From: Opitutaceae bacterium
Lineage (GTDB): Bacteria; Verrucomicrobiota; Verrucomicrobiia; Opitutales; Opitutaceae
DNA length: 64,000 nucleotides
NCBI GenBank assembly: GCA_016711225.1
Contig: JADJTK010000024.1
Span: 24,556-88,555, forward strand
Direction: 5' to 3'
Positions 49,778-58,782 of the stretch are shown here, piece by piece (the stretch's first letter is position 1; every line of letters starts with the position of its first letter). Below the pieces are notes generated by a model, which ran no database searches, had not been told where the DNA came from, and saw only the letters and a program-made list of their open reading frames with translations. A program made the translations under genes and the position numbers.

Positions 49778-51016
49778 ATGACGATCTGCGACATCGCCCA
49801 ATTCCACAGCCCGCTCGGCGGCGGCGTGAAGCGCTACCTGCACGACAAGCGTCTGCGCCTCGAAGCGCAGCCGGGCTGCCGACATGTCCTGATTATCCCC
49901 TCGTACCGCAACCACGTTACCGCCGGCCCTGGCCATGCCGTGTACGAGATCGAGTCGCTGCGCCTGCCCGGCTCGAAGAGCTACCGAATGCTGCTCGATA
50001 AGCGACGCATTCTCGAGGCGGTCCGGCGCGAGAAGCCGGATCTCATCGAGGTGGGCGACCCGTACCGTACGGCTTGGATCGGGCTCGAGGCCGGTCGCCA
50101 ACTCGGCATCCCGGTCGTCGCGTTCTATCACTCCGACTTCCCCCGCGCGCTCGACCGTACCATCGTGCGCTTTTCCGGGGCACTTATCGCCCGAGCGCTC
50201 TCGGCCCCGATTCGCCGCTACATCCGCCGGCTCTACAACCGGATGGATGCCACGATCGTTGCCAGCCAGCATCTCACCGACACGCTGCGCCGTGCCCGCA
50301 TCGAGCGCATCGCGCACATCCCGCTTGGCACCGACACCGCGCTGTTCCATCCGCGCGACTCCCGCGATCGCGTGCGCGCTGAATTTGGCGTAGCGCCCGA
50401 GGCGAAGCTGCTGCTCTTTGTTGGCCGCCTCGCCCGCGAGAAGGGAATCAAGAACCTCATCGGCGCGCTCGATCGCCTTTCGCCTGACTCGCCGCCGGTG
50501 CACCTAGCCCTCGTGGGCGACGGCGAGCTCGACAACTGGGTGCACCTCGAAGCCAACCGCCGCCCCAACCTTACTTGGTTGCCGTACTGCGAGTCGGCGG
50601 AGCGCCTGGCCGATTTCTACAGTGCCTCCGATCTCTTCGTGCATGCCGGGCGCTGGGAGACCTTCGGTATCGTCTCGCTGGAAGCGCAGGCCTGTGGCAC
50701 GCCGGTGGTCGCCGTGCGCGGCGGCGGGCTGGAGGAGAGTCTCTCGTGCGAGAACAACCCGCTGCTCGCCGAGGCCGGCACGCCTGAAGCCCTCGCCGCG
50801 GCTCTCGACGGTGCGCTGCGTCGCCCGGCGATCACGGCGACCGAGCGCACTGGCCGCCATCACGTATTGGCCGGGCGCTTCTCAATCGACCGCACGTTCG
50901 AAAAGATCTTCGCCCTTTACCGGCAGCTGATCGCGGAGAATCGCCGCTGTGCCGCGAAGCTTCAGCCGGCGCCGGTTCGAGCTGAGGCAGCAGGCAAGTC
51001 GGCGAGGGCGAGTTGA
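49778..51016 (+). CDS. Glycosyltransferase family 4 (GT-B)
   Basis: 412 residues from ATG 49778 (MTICDIAQFHSPLGGGVKRYL). A GT-B fold: the N-terminal half has the GGGVKRYL glycine loop typical of GT4 and LIEVGDPYRTAWIG. The C-terminal Rossmann half carries LLFVGRLAREKGIKNLI, ALVGDGELDN, ASDLFVHAGRWETFGIVSLE (E-x7-E nucleotide-sugar motif) and ACGTPVVAVRGGGLEE. It transfers a sugar from an activated donor to a lipid or polysaccharide acceptor. The downstream genes (GNAT, DUF2334 deacetylase, LPG-synthase-like protein) suggest an envelope glycolipid cluster. The closest named relatives are the mannosyltransferase-like GT4 enzymes. Confidence 0.9.
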   Translation: MTICDIAQFHSPLGGGVKRYLHDKRLRLEAQPGCRHVLIIPSYRNHVTAGPGHAVYEIESLRLPGSKSYRMLLDKRRILEAVRREKPDLIEVGDPYRTAWIGLEAGRQLGIPVVAFYHSDFPRALDRTIVRFSGALIARALSAPIRRYIRRLYNRMDATIVASQHLTDTLRRARIERIAHIPLGTDTALFHPRDSRDRVRAEFGVAPEAKLLLFVGRLAREKGIKNLIGALDRLSPDSPPVHLALVGDGELDNWVHLEANRRPNLTWLPYCESAERLADFYSASDLFVHAGRWETFGIVSLEAQACGTPVVAVRGGGLEESLSCENNPLLAEAGTPEALAAALDGALRRPAITATERTGRHHVLAGRFSIDRTFEKIFALYRQLIAENRRCAAKLQPAPVRAEAAGKSARAS

Positions 51017-51042
51017 GGAAGCCACCGAGGAGAGCAGAAACG

Positions 51043-51546
51043 ATGAGCCGGCCCATGCAACGAGTCGAAAGGCTTCTGTTCTCCATCGAGCTGCCGTCTG
51101 GGTGGATGGAGTCGGCGATTCTTCCTGACAACGAAGCTCCCGAGCGGGACTGCGGATTCGAGAACGAGTATGGTTGCAGCTTCCGGCTGCTGATCGGGAA
51201 CCGGGATTGTTTCCCCTCTGAAAAAGCACTTCTCGATGCGGCGACCCCGCACGCCCCTGATGCCTTTACGGACGAGTCGCGCGAGGACTTCGTGCTTTTG
51301 TATGGGCGAACCGGAAGCGGCAGAGTGGTCCGCTCCACCGTGGAGGGGCAGCGCGTCTTCTCCCTGCATTTCGCCTTCTACACCCAGTCCTCGCTATGCC
51401 TCTTGCAGGAGCTTCGACTGGAAGCTCATGCCGAGGTTTTTGGCCCCGATTTCGAGATCCTTGGGCGGTCGCTGGTTTTCAAAGAATGGGCGAGCCGAGC
51501 GCTGCAGGGCAGTGCGCCTCCAAGTACTGAGCCCGGAGATTCCTGA
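51043..51546 (+). CDS. Hypothetical 167-aa protein
   Basis: From ATG 51043: MSRPMQRVERLLFSIELPSG, then WMESAILPDNEAPERDCGFE and GCSFRLLIGNRDCFPSEKALL. The middle reads DFVLLYGRTGSGRVVRSTVE, where GRTGSG only loosely resembles a P-loop. The rest alternates strands (RVFSLHFAFYTQ) and one helix. It is soluble, with no signal peptide. No family is recognised. It follows the glycosyltransferase after 26 bp and precedes the GNAT gene, so it may be in the same transcript. Confidence 0.6.
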   Translation: MSRPMQRVERLLFSIELPSGWMESAILPDNEAPERDCGFENEYGCSFRLLIGNRDCFPSEKALLDAATPHAPDAFTDESREDFVLLYGRTGSGRVVRSTVEGQRVFSLHFAFYTQSSLCLLQELRLEAHAEVFGPDFEILGRSLVFKEWASRALQGSAPPSTEPGDS

Positions 51547-51609
51547 ACCTGATTGAAGTTGTTTCAGCCTTCCGCCGCCTGCATTCAGCCGTCTTGCTTC
51601 GCCTCCCCG

Positions 51610-52296
51610 ATGCCCTCCTGCCGAGTTCGTCCCTATACGCCCGCTGATCGCGCCGCCGTGCGGCGGATTTGCGCGGACACCGGTTGCATGGGCAACCCGA
51701 TCGATCCGGTCTTTTGTGACCGCGATGTCTTTACGGACTACCTCACGCGTTATTACACCGATTGGGAGTACGATCATGCGCTCATCGCCGAGGACGACCA
51801 GACGGGCGATATCGTCGGTTACCTGCTGGCGTGCAGACGTTATCGGTACAACGCATGGATCAGTGCGCTGTTGCTGGCGTTCGTGATCGTGCCGAAAGGC
51901 CTGTGGCGCATCGCGACCTTCCGGTACAACCGCGCGAGCCTGAAGTTTCTGTGGTGGATCTTCACCCGCGCCGGCAAGGAGACTCCGGCGGCTCCGCAGC
52001 GCGCCGCACATTTTCACATCAACCTCCTGCCCGATTACCGCAACGGCCAGGCCACGCGCCTGCTGATTTTCCCGTTCGCGAAGGCGCTGGCGGCGCGCGG
52101 CGACGTGCGCGGCTTGTTCGGACAGATGCAGGTGCGCGACGACACGCGCACCGCGCGCATGTTCGAGCGCTACGGTTTCCAGATGCTGGAGCGCCGCCGG
52201 ATTTCGAAGTGGGACCATCTCACCACCGAGCCGGTCTACCTTGCCACGGTGTTCATGGACTTCGCCAAGCACGACCCGAACAAGGGGCGGGTGTGA
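51610..52296 (+). CDS. GNAT-family N-acetyltransferase
   Basis: 228 residues from ATG 51610 (MPSCRVRPYTPADRAAVRRI). GNAT elements: strand-helix start VRPYTPADRAAVRRICADTG, a central strand (DIVGYLLACRRYRYN), then HINLLPDYRNGQATRLLIFPFAKALAA, which is the acetyl-CoA loop region (R/Q-x2-G-x-A), and the final TARMFERYGFQMLERR. An insert of about 50 hydrophobic/aromatic residues (SALLLAFVIVPKGLWRI to LKFLWWIFTR) sits mid-protein. Acceptor unknown. The next gene starts 3 bp after the stop. Confidence 0.82.
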   Translation: MPSCRVRPYTPADRAAVRRICADTGCMGNPIDPVFCDRDVFTDYLTRYYTDWEYDHALIAEDDQTGDIVGYLLACRRYRYNAWISALLLAFVIVPKGLWRIATFRYNRASLKFLWWIFTRAGKETPAAPQRAAHFHINLLPDYRNGQATRLLIFPFAKALAARGDVRGLFGQMQVRDDTRTARMFERYGFQMLERRRISKWDHLTTEPVYLATVFMDFAKHDPNKGRV

Positions 52297-52298
52297 GC

Positions 52299-53282
52299 AT
52301 GCCCGCCGCGTGCCAACTCATCGTCTCCTTCCACGACCTGCATCCTGGGTCGCGGGTGCAGTGTGATCGGTTTTTGGCGATGTGCCGCGAATGCGGGGTG
52401 AGGCGCACCACTTTGCTGGTCGTGCCCCGCTGGCACGGGGCGCCTCCATGCGACGAGGACCGCGAGTTCGCCGCGTGGTTGCGTGAGCGTGCGGAGGAAG
52501 GCCATGAGATTTGTCTGCATGCGTACCTGCACCGGGCCGAGGCCGTGACGGGCAACGCCGTGCAACGTGCGATGGGCAAACACTACACGGCCGGCGAGGG
52601 GGAGTTCTACCAGATCGACGAAGCGGAGGCGGCGACCCGGCTCCGCGAGGGCCTCCGAATCGTGCGCGATGGCTGCGGCGTGCCGGTATGGGGTTTCACC
52701 GCGCCGGCGTGGCTGCTGAGCGATGGCGGACGCGCCGCGCTACGGAAGCTGGGGTTCCATTACACGACGCGATGGGGACAGGTGGAATTGCTGCAGTCGG
52801 AAACCGCTGCCGCTGTATCGATCCCGGAGGAACCGGTCATAGATCGGTCCTATTCGCCGGCATGCCACCCCCGTAGGTCCGGTCTCCGACCGGACTCGCC
52901 CGCGACTGCCAAGGAGCAACCCGGAGGCGCCTGTCCGCAGGCGAGTTCGACGGCGATGGCAGGACCGAGTCCGGGTCGCTTGCAAGCAAGCTCCTACAAC
53001 GGACACGGATGCAGGGGACGGAACATCGCCGCCCCGGTGTTGGTGTGGAGCACGCGTGCGGCGTGGCGGCGGGTGTGCTCGCGCAGTTGGGTGCGGCTGT
53101 GGGGTGCGTGGAAGCGTCGCTCCTCGGTGCTGCGCGTGGCGGTGCATCCGGTGGACTTTGCGTATCCGTCGATCGAGGCTTCGGTGCGCGAGGCGATCGC
53201 CCGCAACCTGTGTGGCCGTGAGGCGGCTTGCTACCGCGATCTGTTGCCGGAAGGCACGCCACCCCTGGGAGGTGGAAAGTGA
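52299..53282 (+). CDS. DUF2334 polysaccharide deacetylase-like protein with repeat-encoded insert
   Basis: 327 residues from ATG 52299. The NodB-like fold is seen in LIVSFHDLHPGSRVQCDRFL (metal/catalytic His-Asp), GHEICLHAYLHRAE (metal-binding His-x3-His) and GVPVWGFTAPAWLLSDGG. Final strand/His motif AVHPVDFAYPSIEASVRE (with His-Pro-x-Asp). About 60 residues (near 190-245, CHPRRSGLRPDSPATAKEQP through QASSYNGHGCRGRN) have no place in the fold and are encoded by palindromic repeats at about 52870-53005. The reading frame is kept across them. Other deacetylases of this family have about 250-270 residues. Confidence 0.82.
   Translation: MPAACQLIVSFHDLHPGSRVQCDRFLAMCRECGVRRTTLLVVPRWHGAPPCDEDREFAAWLRERAEEGHEICLHAYLHRAEAVTGNAVQRAMGKHYTAGEGEFYQIDEAEAATRLREGLRIVRDGCGVPVWGFTAPAWLLSDGGRAALRKLGFHYTTRWGQVELLQSETAAAVSIPEEPVIDRSYSPACHPRRSGLRPDSPATAKEQPGGACPQASSTAMAGPSPGRLQASSYNGHGCRGRNIAAPVLVWSTRAAWRRVCSRSWVRLWGAWKRRSSVLRVAVHPVDFAYPSIEASVREAIARNLCGREAACYRDLLPEGTPPLGGGK
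52873..53001. repeat. REP-like palindromes within the DUF2334 gene
   Basis: TCCGGTC-tcc-GACCGGA (52878-52894), then GCGCCTG-tccg-CAGGCG (52927-52943), then gcttgcaagcaagctcctac (near 52979-52998). All three belong to repeat families that otherwise lie between genes in this window. Confidence 0.75.
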
Positions 53283-53445
53283 GCACGCCGGGGAACGTGG
53301 GGCGTTGCTTCAGCACGCCCCGGCAGATTCTGGCCGGCTCCCGGAGGTGCGCCCTGAAGGGACGCACCACGGGCGGCCGGCGCGGCGCGGCCTCTCTGGA
53401 ATCCGTCTACTCGCTACCCGCTACTCACTGCCCGCTACTCCTGGC

Positions 53446-54525
53446 ATGACCGCCCCCTTCCATCTCGAACCACGCAAGATGCTGCGTTGGGTGTTGCAGG
53501 GCGTGGCGTTGGCGGGAGTGGCCACCGTTGGCGTCTTCTTCTTCACCGTGCGGCCGGAGACGTGGATTCAGCTGCGCGCGTTCAACCCGCTGTGGCTGCC
53601 GGTGTTGGTGGTGATGGTGTGCATTGCCTGGGCGTGCAACGGCGGGCGCGTATGGCTGTTCTGCCGGGCGTTGGGGTATCCGCTCGCCTACCGCACGGCG
53701 TTGCAGGCCTCCCTGTCGCAGGAGTTCGGGGTCGCGGCGACGCCGGCCGGCATTGGCGGCGCGGTGATCCGGCTCGCGCTCCTGAAACGCGCGGGTGTGC
53801 CGGTGGCACAGGGCGGGTCGATGCTGGCGTCGGACGCGGCCATCGACGTGCTCTATTTCACGTTACTTACGCCTTTTGCGGTCTGGGTGATGTTCCACGA
53901 CGCGGTTTTCGCGCGGGTGCTGGAGCAGATGGACAGCCGGGTCCTGCTGCCGGGACTTGCCGCGGCGGGCGCGGGAGTGGCGACGCTCCTGGTGCTGTTG
54001 CGCAGCGCGTGGTTCCACCGACTGATCGAGCGGCTGGCCGGGGCGACGCATTTGGGCCGGAGCAAAAGGCTGCCGGCCCGGCACCGCTTCCTGCGGCGGG
54101 CGGCGGCGCGCACGCTGCGGCGGATGCGAGAGGCGTTGGCGCTGCTCTGGGGCCGGCGCAAGAGTGCGCTGGTGTTGAACTTTCTCCTGGCGAGCGTGCA
54201 GTGGACTTGTCGCTACAGCTTGTTGCCGCTGATTTTACTCGCGGTGCATTCGCCGGTGAACCCGGTGCCGCTGTTTCTCGCGCAGGGGCTGCTGTTTATG
54301 CTCTCGATGTTGGTGGTCGTGCCGGGTGGAGGCGGCGCGGTGGAGGTGGTGGCGGCGCTGATCTTGCCGGCGTTCGTGCCGCTGCCGCTGGTGGGCGTGG
54401 TGGTGCTGCTGTGGCGGATGCTGACGTTTAATCTGTACGTGCTCGGCGGTGGCACGGCGTTTTTCCTGGCGGTGCGGCAGCAGGGGTTGGGCCGTGAGCC
54501 GGCCGCCGGGCGCGAGGAGTATTAG
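53446..54525 (+). CDS. LPG synthase-like (UPF0104) integral membrane protein
   Basis: 359 residues from ATG 53446 (MTAPFHLEPRKMLRWVLQG). It has about eight hydrophobic helices. Core motifs of the lysylphosphatidylglycerol synthase transmembrane / UPF0104 family are ACNGGRVWLFCRALGYPLAYRTALQASLSQEFGVAATPAGIGG (shown as the motif around QEFGVAATPAG) and VVPGGGGAVEVVAALIL. In MprF this region flips lipids; stand-alone versions are putative flippases. It fits an envelope lipid or glycolipid role with the glycosyltransferase and deacetylase upstream. The preceding 160 bp contain ctactcgctacccgctactc repeats. Confidence 0.83.
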   Translation: MTAPFHLEPRKMLRWVLQGVALAGVATVGVFFFTVRPETWIQLRAFNPLWLPVLVVMVCIAWACNGGRVWLFCRALGYPLAYRTALQASLSQEFGVAATPAGIGGAVIRLALLKRAGVPVAQGGSMLASDAAIDVLYFTLLTPFAVWVMFHDAVFARVLEQMDSRVLLPGLAAAGAGVATLLVLLRSAWFHRLIERLAGATHLGRSKRLPARHRFLRRAAARTLRRMREALALLWGRRKSALVLNFLLASVQWTCRYSLLPLILLAVHSPVNPVPLFLAQGLLFMLSMLVVVPGGGGAVEVVAALILPAFVPLPLVGVVVLLWRMLTFNLYVLGGGTAFFLAVRQQGLGREPAAGREEY

Positions 54526-54553
54526 CCGGCCGCGGCCTGGGCGCGCAGCTCGT

Positions 54554-54646
54554 TGTCGCGATCGCGACACCAAACTGCGCTCGCGGAGCGTGGCGCGACC
54601 GGGAACGAAGCGGGCAAAGACGCAAAAGCGTGTCGCGATCGCGACA
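54554..54646. repeat. Second TGTCGCGATCGCGACA palindrome pair
   Basis: Exact copies at 54554-54569 and 54631-54646; the latter extends to a 22-bp perfect palindrome (54628-54649). Inner flanks read tgcgctcgcg and acgcaaaag, like the pair at 30115-30229. A REPIN-like doublet. Confidence 0.8.
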
Positions 54647-54756
54647 CGCTTTGGGTGGGCGCAGCGCAATGTGCGAGGGGGGGGGGTGCGCGGGGGCGGG
54701 CGACCTGGTTCACGGTTTTTGATCGAAAGCGGGGGCCGCGGCGCCACGCTCCGCCC

Positions 54757-56922
54757 ATGGCCAAAGCCAACAAACGCCGCCACTGCCCGGCCCTTGGGGG
54801 GGAGATCACCCCCGTCGACTGCGGCGAGGACCGCAACCGCCGCCACGCTTGCCCGATGGAGTGCCCCCATAATCCGTTCAATCCGGACAACTACGACCAG
54901 TTGCTTGAGATCGAGGATCGGCTCGACGACAAGACTATGGAACGGCTTGCCAACGATTGCCGCGATCGCTTCGCCTTGCAGCGGGAGACGGAGGCCGTGC
55001 TCCAGGAAGGATCCGGGCATGCGATGCATGCCTACATGGCGCAAAAGTTCTTCTTCGTGCGTGACGCCGCGGGCCTGGCGTTTGCCCAGCGGTGGGAGAA
55101 GGCCGGCTACGCCGGGCTGCGCAACGATGAGCGTGCGCTGTTTGCCGCGAAATCCCAGACGCGCGTGGCGGCTCTGGAGGTTCATCGTGTCATCGACAGT
55201 CAGTTCCTTGAGGTAGTGGATCTGTTGGCTCCGGAGCGTGGGCCGATGCTGCTGCTTGATCGTAGCCTGGCGAAACGGGCCATCCGGTTTGGGGTGCTGG
55301 TCTGCTGGGTGTACCCGCTGCCGCATTTTTGGCGGCTGTCGGGGACGGCGATCCTGGTTCCGGATATGGGTGGCCCCACTCCGGAGGAGGTTATCGCCGA
55401 GACGCTGCGGCACCTGGGTGCCCCGACGGGCGATGCTGGCGCCCGGGGCCGGTGGCTCGCCGAGAATTTCCTGTGCATCGACGCCTCGATCACGGCGACC
55501 TCGCGTGAGCGGCGGCGATTGATGATGGAAGGCGCCGATGCGGAGTGGTGCGAGGCGACCTACGAGCTCACCGGGACGCCGGCCGCTTTCCGCCAAGCGC
55601 TGAAGGCGGAGCCGGAGGTCGACGGCGGGGATCTGGCCGACACGGAGCGCAATGCCGGTTTCAGCGAGGCGTGGGTTTGGTTCGACGATACGAAGGCGGC
55701 CGCGGCGGCCACGGTGGCGGGCGGCCGCCAACTGCTTGGAAATGTCCTCCTCGGGAAGGGAATCTGCCGGATCGATGCGATGGGGCGGGCCCGTTACGAG
55801 GAGTTGCGCCGGCGTTTCGAGGCCCGAATGGGGAAAGTGGCGCGTTTTTCCGGCGAACGGCGTGTCAACCAGGGGGCGCAGTTGGCCGCGAAGAGCGTGT
55901 CTGCCGATCTGGCATTAGTGCCTCCTCGGTTACTCGAGAACCCGATGCAGCTCCAGCTCGCCACTTCGCGGATCCCGGGGCCTGGTCCCGGTGAGACCCT
56001 TGCGGATGTACAACGGCGTGTCGTGCAGGAAGGCCTCCTCCGTTTCCTTGACGAAGCGATCCCCGCACTTGAGGCGCGGACTCCGCGGCAGGCCGCGGCC
56101 GACCCGCAACTTCGGCCCAAGTTGGTTCAACTCGTGAAATCGCGAGTGCGTCAGCTCGACGAGGACAATCTCCGCACCGGACGCAGCGACGACATCAATG
56201 GGGCGATTCGTGAACTCGGGTTGGTCGAGATTGATTTCCCGGCGCCGCCCCCGCGCGACCCGCCGCCTGCTTCGGATACCGGCGAAGACGAAGAGGATGA
56301 CGAGGATTTTGACGATGAGGACGACTCGCTGATCGACTTTCCGAGTGCAACTGAACGGCGGGCGGAACCACCGCCGCCGCGCTTGCGGCCACCAGGGTCC
56401 AGCAAGGGGCAAGCCACGGGCGCCATCACCGGCGAACTGTCCATCGGCGAAGCTGCCGATCGGATGGCCGAGGCCATGGGACGGTTTGAGACCCCGAGCG
56501 AGGCGCTCGCCGAGCTGGAGGCGAGCGGCTCCGAGATGCTGGAGGATCTGAGCGCACTCACGGCCGAGCTGATCAGTCCCGACGAGTTCGGGATTCTGAT
56601 CACCCTGATGTTGCCGGTGTGGTTTGCGATGGTGCCGGCCGGAAGTCCGACTCCGGTGCTCGACTACGACCGGATGGAGGAGGCGTTCGACCGGGATTAC
56701 GACGCTGTCGAGGACGGCGACTTCGCGAACTCGGAGGAGCTGATGCAGCTGGTGCTCAAGGATTGCCCACAGCCGGGGATGCTGATGCAGGCGTTGGGTC
56801 ATCTTTACAGCACCTCCGGCCGGTTGCCGAAGAAGCTGCGCCCTGGCACCGCGGCGATGGGCGTGATGGCGCTGGCCGTCAAAACAGTGCTCACCGAGCT
56901 CGACCGCAGCCAACGCGGGTGA
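54757..56922 (+). CDS. Large protein with N-terminal Cys cluster, unknown function
   Basis: 721 residues from ATG 54757 (MAKANKRRHCPALGG); the longer frame upstream is the palindrome pair. Residues 9-40 contain HCPALGGEITPVDCGEDRNR and HACPMECPHNPF, that is four cysteines and several His that could bind zinc or a cluster. The middle (about 50-480) is mixed alpha/beta with WVYPLPHFWRLSG and a helical region. An acidic stretch (TGEDEEDDEDFDDEDDS, about 505-525) and a Pro/Arg linker lead to a helical C-terminal domain. I recall similar uncharacterised proteins only from Verrucomicrobia. No catalytic motif is recognised. Confidence 0.7.
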   Translation: MAKANKRRHCPALGGEITPVDCGEDRNRRHACPMECPHNPFNPDNYDQLLEIEDRLDDKTMERLANDCRDRFALQRETEAVLQEGSGHAMHAYMAQKFFFVRDAAGLAFAQRWEKAGYAGLRNDERALFAAKSQTRVAALEVHRVIDSQFLEVVDLLAPERGPMLLLDRSLAKRAIRFGVLVCWVYPLPHFWRLSGTAILVPDMGGPTPEEVIAETLRHLGAPTGDAGARGRWLAENFLCIDASITATSRERRRLMMEGADAEWCEATYELTGTPAAFRQALKAEPEVDGGDLADTERNAGFSEAWVWFDDTKAAAAATVAGGRQLLGNVLLGKGICRIDAMGRARYEELRRRFEARMGKVARFSGERRVNQGAQLAAKSVSADLALVPPRLLENPMQLQLATSRIPGPGPGETLADVQRRVVQEGLLRFLDEAIPALEARTPRQAAADPQLRPKLVQLVKSRVRQLDEDNLRTGRSDDINGAIRELGLVEIDFPAPPPRDPPPASDTGEDEEDDEDFDDEDDSLIDFPSATERRAEPPPPRLRPPGSSKGQATGAITGELSIGEAADRMAEAMGRFETPSEALAELEASGSEMLEDLSALTAELISPDEFGILITLMLPVWFAMVPAGSPTPVLDYDRMEEAFDRDYDAVEDGDFANSEELMQLVLKDCPQPGMLMQALGHLYSTSGRLPKKLRPGTAAMGVMALAVKTVLTELDRSQRG

Positions 56923-57138
56923 GCGGGCTGAAGCCGCGCCCCACGCGCAAGCGGCGAGCGCGGTGCCAACAAAAGGAAACGGCCGCGCTTGCGGCGCGGC
57001 CGTCGGAGAGACGAACGAAGGCGGAACGGGAAGCCGTTCCGCTACGGGAAAAGGACGAAGCTCTGGCGAGCTTCGCTACAGGATACGAGCGACGAGAGCG
57101 GGCGAGCTACCCGCTACTCGATGCTCGCTACGTCCGGA

Positions 57139-58782
57139 TCAGTGCGCCTTGGGGCAGGCGGTCAGCGACTTGAAGAAGTCGTTGCCCTTGTCGTCGACCA
57201 AGATGAAGGCCGGAAAGTCCTCCACCTCGATCTTGTAGACGGCTTCCATCCCAAGCTCCGGATACTCGATGAGCTCCATCTTCTTGATGTTCTCCTGGGC
57301 GAGGATCGCGGCGGGCCCGCCGATCGAGCCGAGGTAGAAGCCGCCATGCTTCTTGCAGGCGTCGGTGACGGCTTGTGAACGGTTACCCTTGGCGAGCATG
57401 AGCAGCGAGCCGCCGTTGGCCTGGAAGAGCTCGACATAGCTGTCCATGCGGCCGGCGGTCGTCGGACCGAACGAGCCGGAGGGCAGCCCCTTCGGGGTCT
57501 TGGCCGGGCCGGCGTAGTACACCGGGTGATCCTTCAGGTATTGCGGCAGTCCGAGGCCGGCATCGAGGCGCTCCTTGAACTTCGCGTGGGCGATGTCGCG
57601 GGCGACGATGATGGTGCCGCTGAGGGCGAGCTCGGTGGTGATCGGGTATTTGGAGAGCTCGGCGAGCACGTCCTTCATCGGCCGGTTGAGGTCGATCTTC
57701 ACGCCGCGGGGTTTGTAGACGCCGCGGTATTTCTCGGGGATGAAGCGGCCGGGGTTGGTCTCCATCTGCTCGACCCAGAGGCCGTCGCGGTCGATGCGCG
57801 CCTTGATGTTGCGGTCGGCCGAGCAGGACACGCCGATGCCGACCGGGCAGGAGGCGCCGTGGCGGGGGAGGCGCACGACGCGCACATCGAGGGCGAAGTA
57901 CTTGCCGCCGAACTGGGCGCCGATGCCGGTCTGCTGGGCGAGCTTGAGGAACTTGGCCTCGCTCTCGAGATCGCGGAAGGCGCGGCCGCCCTTGCTGCCG
58001 GTGGTGGGCAACGAGTCGTAGTATTTTGTGGACGCGAGCTTCACCGTCTTCAGGCAGGTTTCGGCGGAGGTGCCGCCGATGACGATGGCGAGGTGGTAGG
58101 GCGGGCACGCGGCGGTGCCCAGGTAGAGCATCTTCTCGAGGACGAACTTCTCGAGGCTGCTCGGGTTGAGCAGGGCCTTGGTCTCCTGGAAGAGGTAGGT
58201 CTTGTTGGCCGAACCGCCGCCCTTGGCGACGAAGAGGAAATCGTAGTGGTCGCCCTTGCCGGCGTAGAGGTCGATCTGGGCGGGGAGGTTGTTCCCGCTG
58301 TTGACCTCGTCGTACATGTTGAGGGCGACGGTCTGGGAATAGCGGAGATTCTCCTCGGTGTAGGTTTTCCAGATACCCTTGGAGAGGTGCTCGGCGTCGT
58401 TGGCGCCGGTCCAGACTTGCTGGCCTTTCTTAGCGACGACGGTGGCGGTGCCGGTGTCCTGGCAGAAGGGCAGGATGCCGCGGGAGGCGACGTCGGCGTT
58501 GCGCAACATGGCGAGGGCGACGCCGCGGTCGTTGGGCGAGGCCTCGGGGTCGTCGAGGATGGCGGCGACCTGGGCGAGGTGCGCGGGGCGCAGCATGAAG
58601 GAGCAGTCCTTCATCGCGTGGTTGGCGACAATCGTGAGGGCCTCGGGTTGCACGACCAGCATCTCGTGGGCGCCGAACTTCTCGACCTTCACGAGGTCGG
58701 GCGAGACGTCGAGCTTGCGGTACTGGGTCGTGTCGGGACCGAGCGGGAAGGGTTCGTGGTATTCGAAGGTGGGAGTGCTCAT
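57139..58782 (-). CDS. Fumarate hydratase class I
   Basis: 547 residues from ATG 58782. It is the iron-sulfur class I fumarase: ILPFCQDTGTATVVAKKGQQ (cluster Cys), TAACPPYHLAIVIGGTSAE (second Cys), PVGIGVSCSADRNIKARI (third Cys, near residue 318) and the C-terminal beta domain ALSGTIIVARDIAHAKFKERL, PSGSFGPTTAGRMDSYVELF, KKHGGFYLGSIGGPAAILA. It interconverts fumarate and malate in the TCA cycle and is oxygen-sensitive. Full family length. It is a monocistronic gene on the minus strand. Confidence 0.95.
   Translation of the reverse strand: MSTPTFEYHEPFPLGPDTTQYRKLDVSPDLVKVEKFGAHEMLVVQPEALTIVANHAMKDCSFMLRPAHLAQVAAILDDPEASPNDRGVALAMLRNADVASRGILPFCQDTGTATVVAKKGQQVWTGANDAEHLSKGIWKTYTEENLRYSQTVALNMYDEVNSGNNLPAQIDLYAGKGDHYDFLFVAKGGGSANKTYLFQETKALLNPSSLEKFVLEKMLYLGTAACPPYHLAIVIGGTSAETCLKTVKLASTKYYDSLPTTGSKGGRAFRDLESEAKFLKLAQQTGIGAQFGGKYFALDVRVVRLPRHGASCPVGIGVSCSADRNIKARIDRDGLWVEQMETNPGRFIPEKYRGVYKPRGVKIDLNRPMKDVLAELSKYPITTELALSGTIIVARDIAHAKFKERLDAGLGLPQYLKDHPVYYAGPAKTPKGLPSGSFGPTTAGRMDSYVELFQANGGSLLMLAKGNRSQAVTDACKKHGGFYLGSIGGPAAILAQENIKKMELIEYPELGMEAVYKIEVEDFPAFILVDDKGNDFFKSLTACPKAH

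Noticed and set aside
52471..53370. Other-frame ORFs across the DUF2334 repeat insert
   Set aside because: They translate palindromic repeats and lack motifs.
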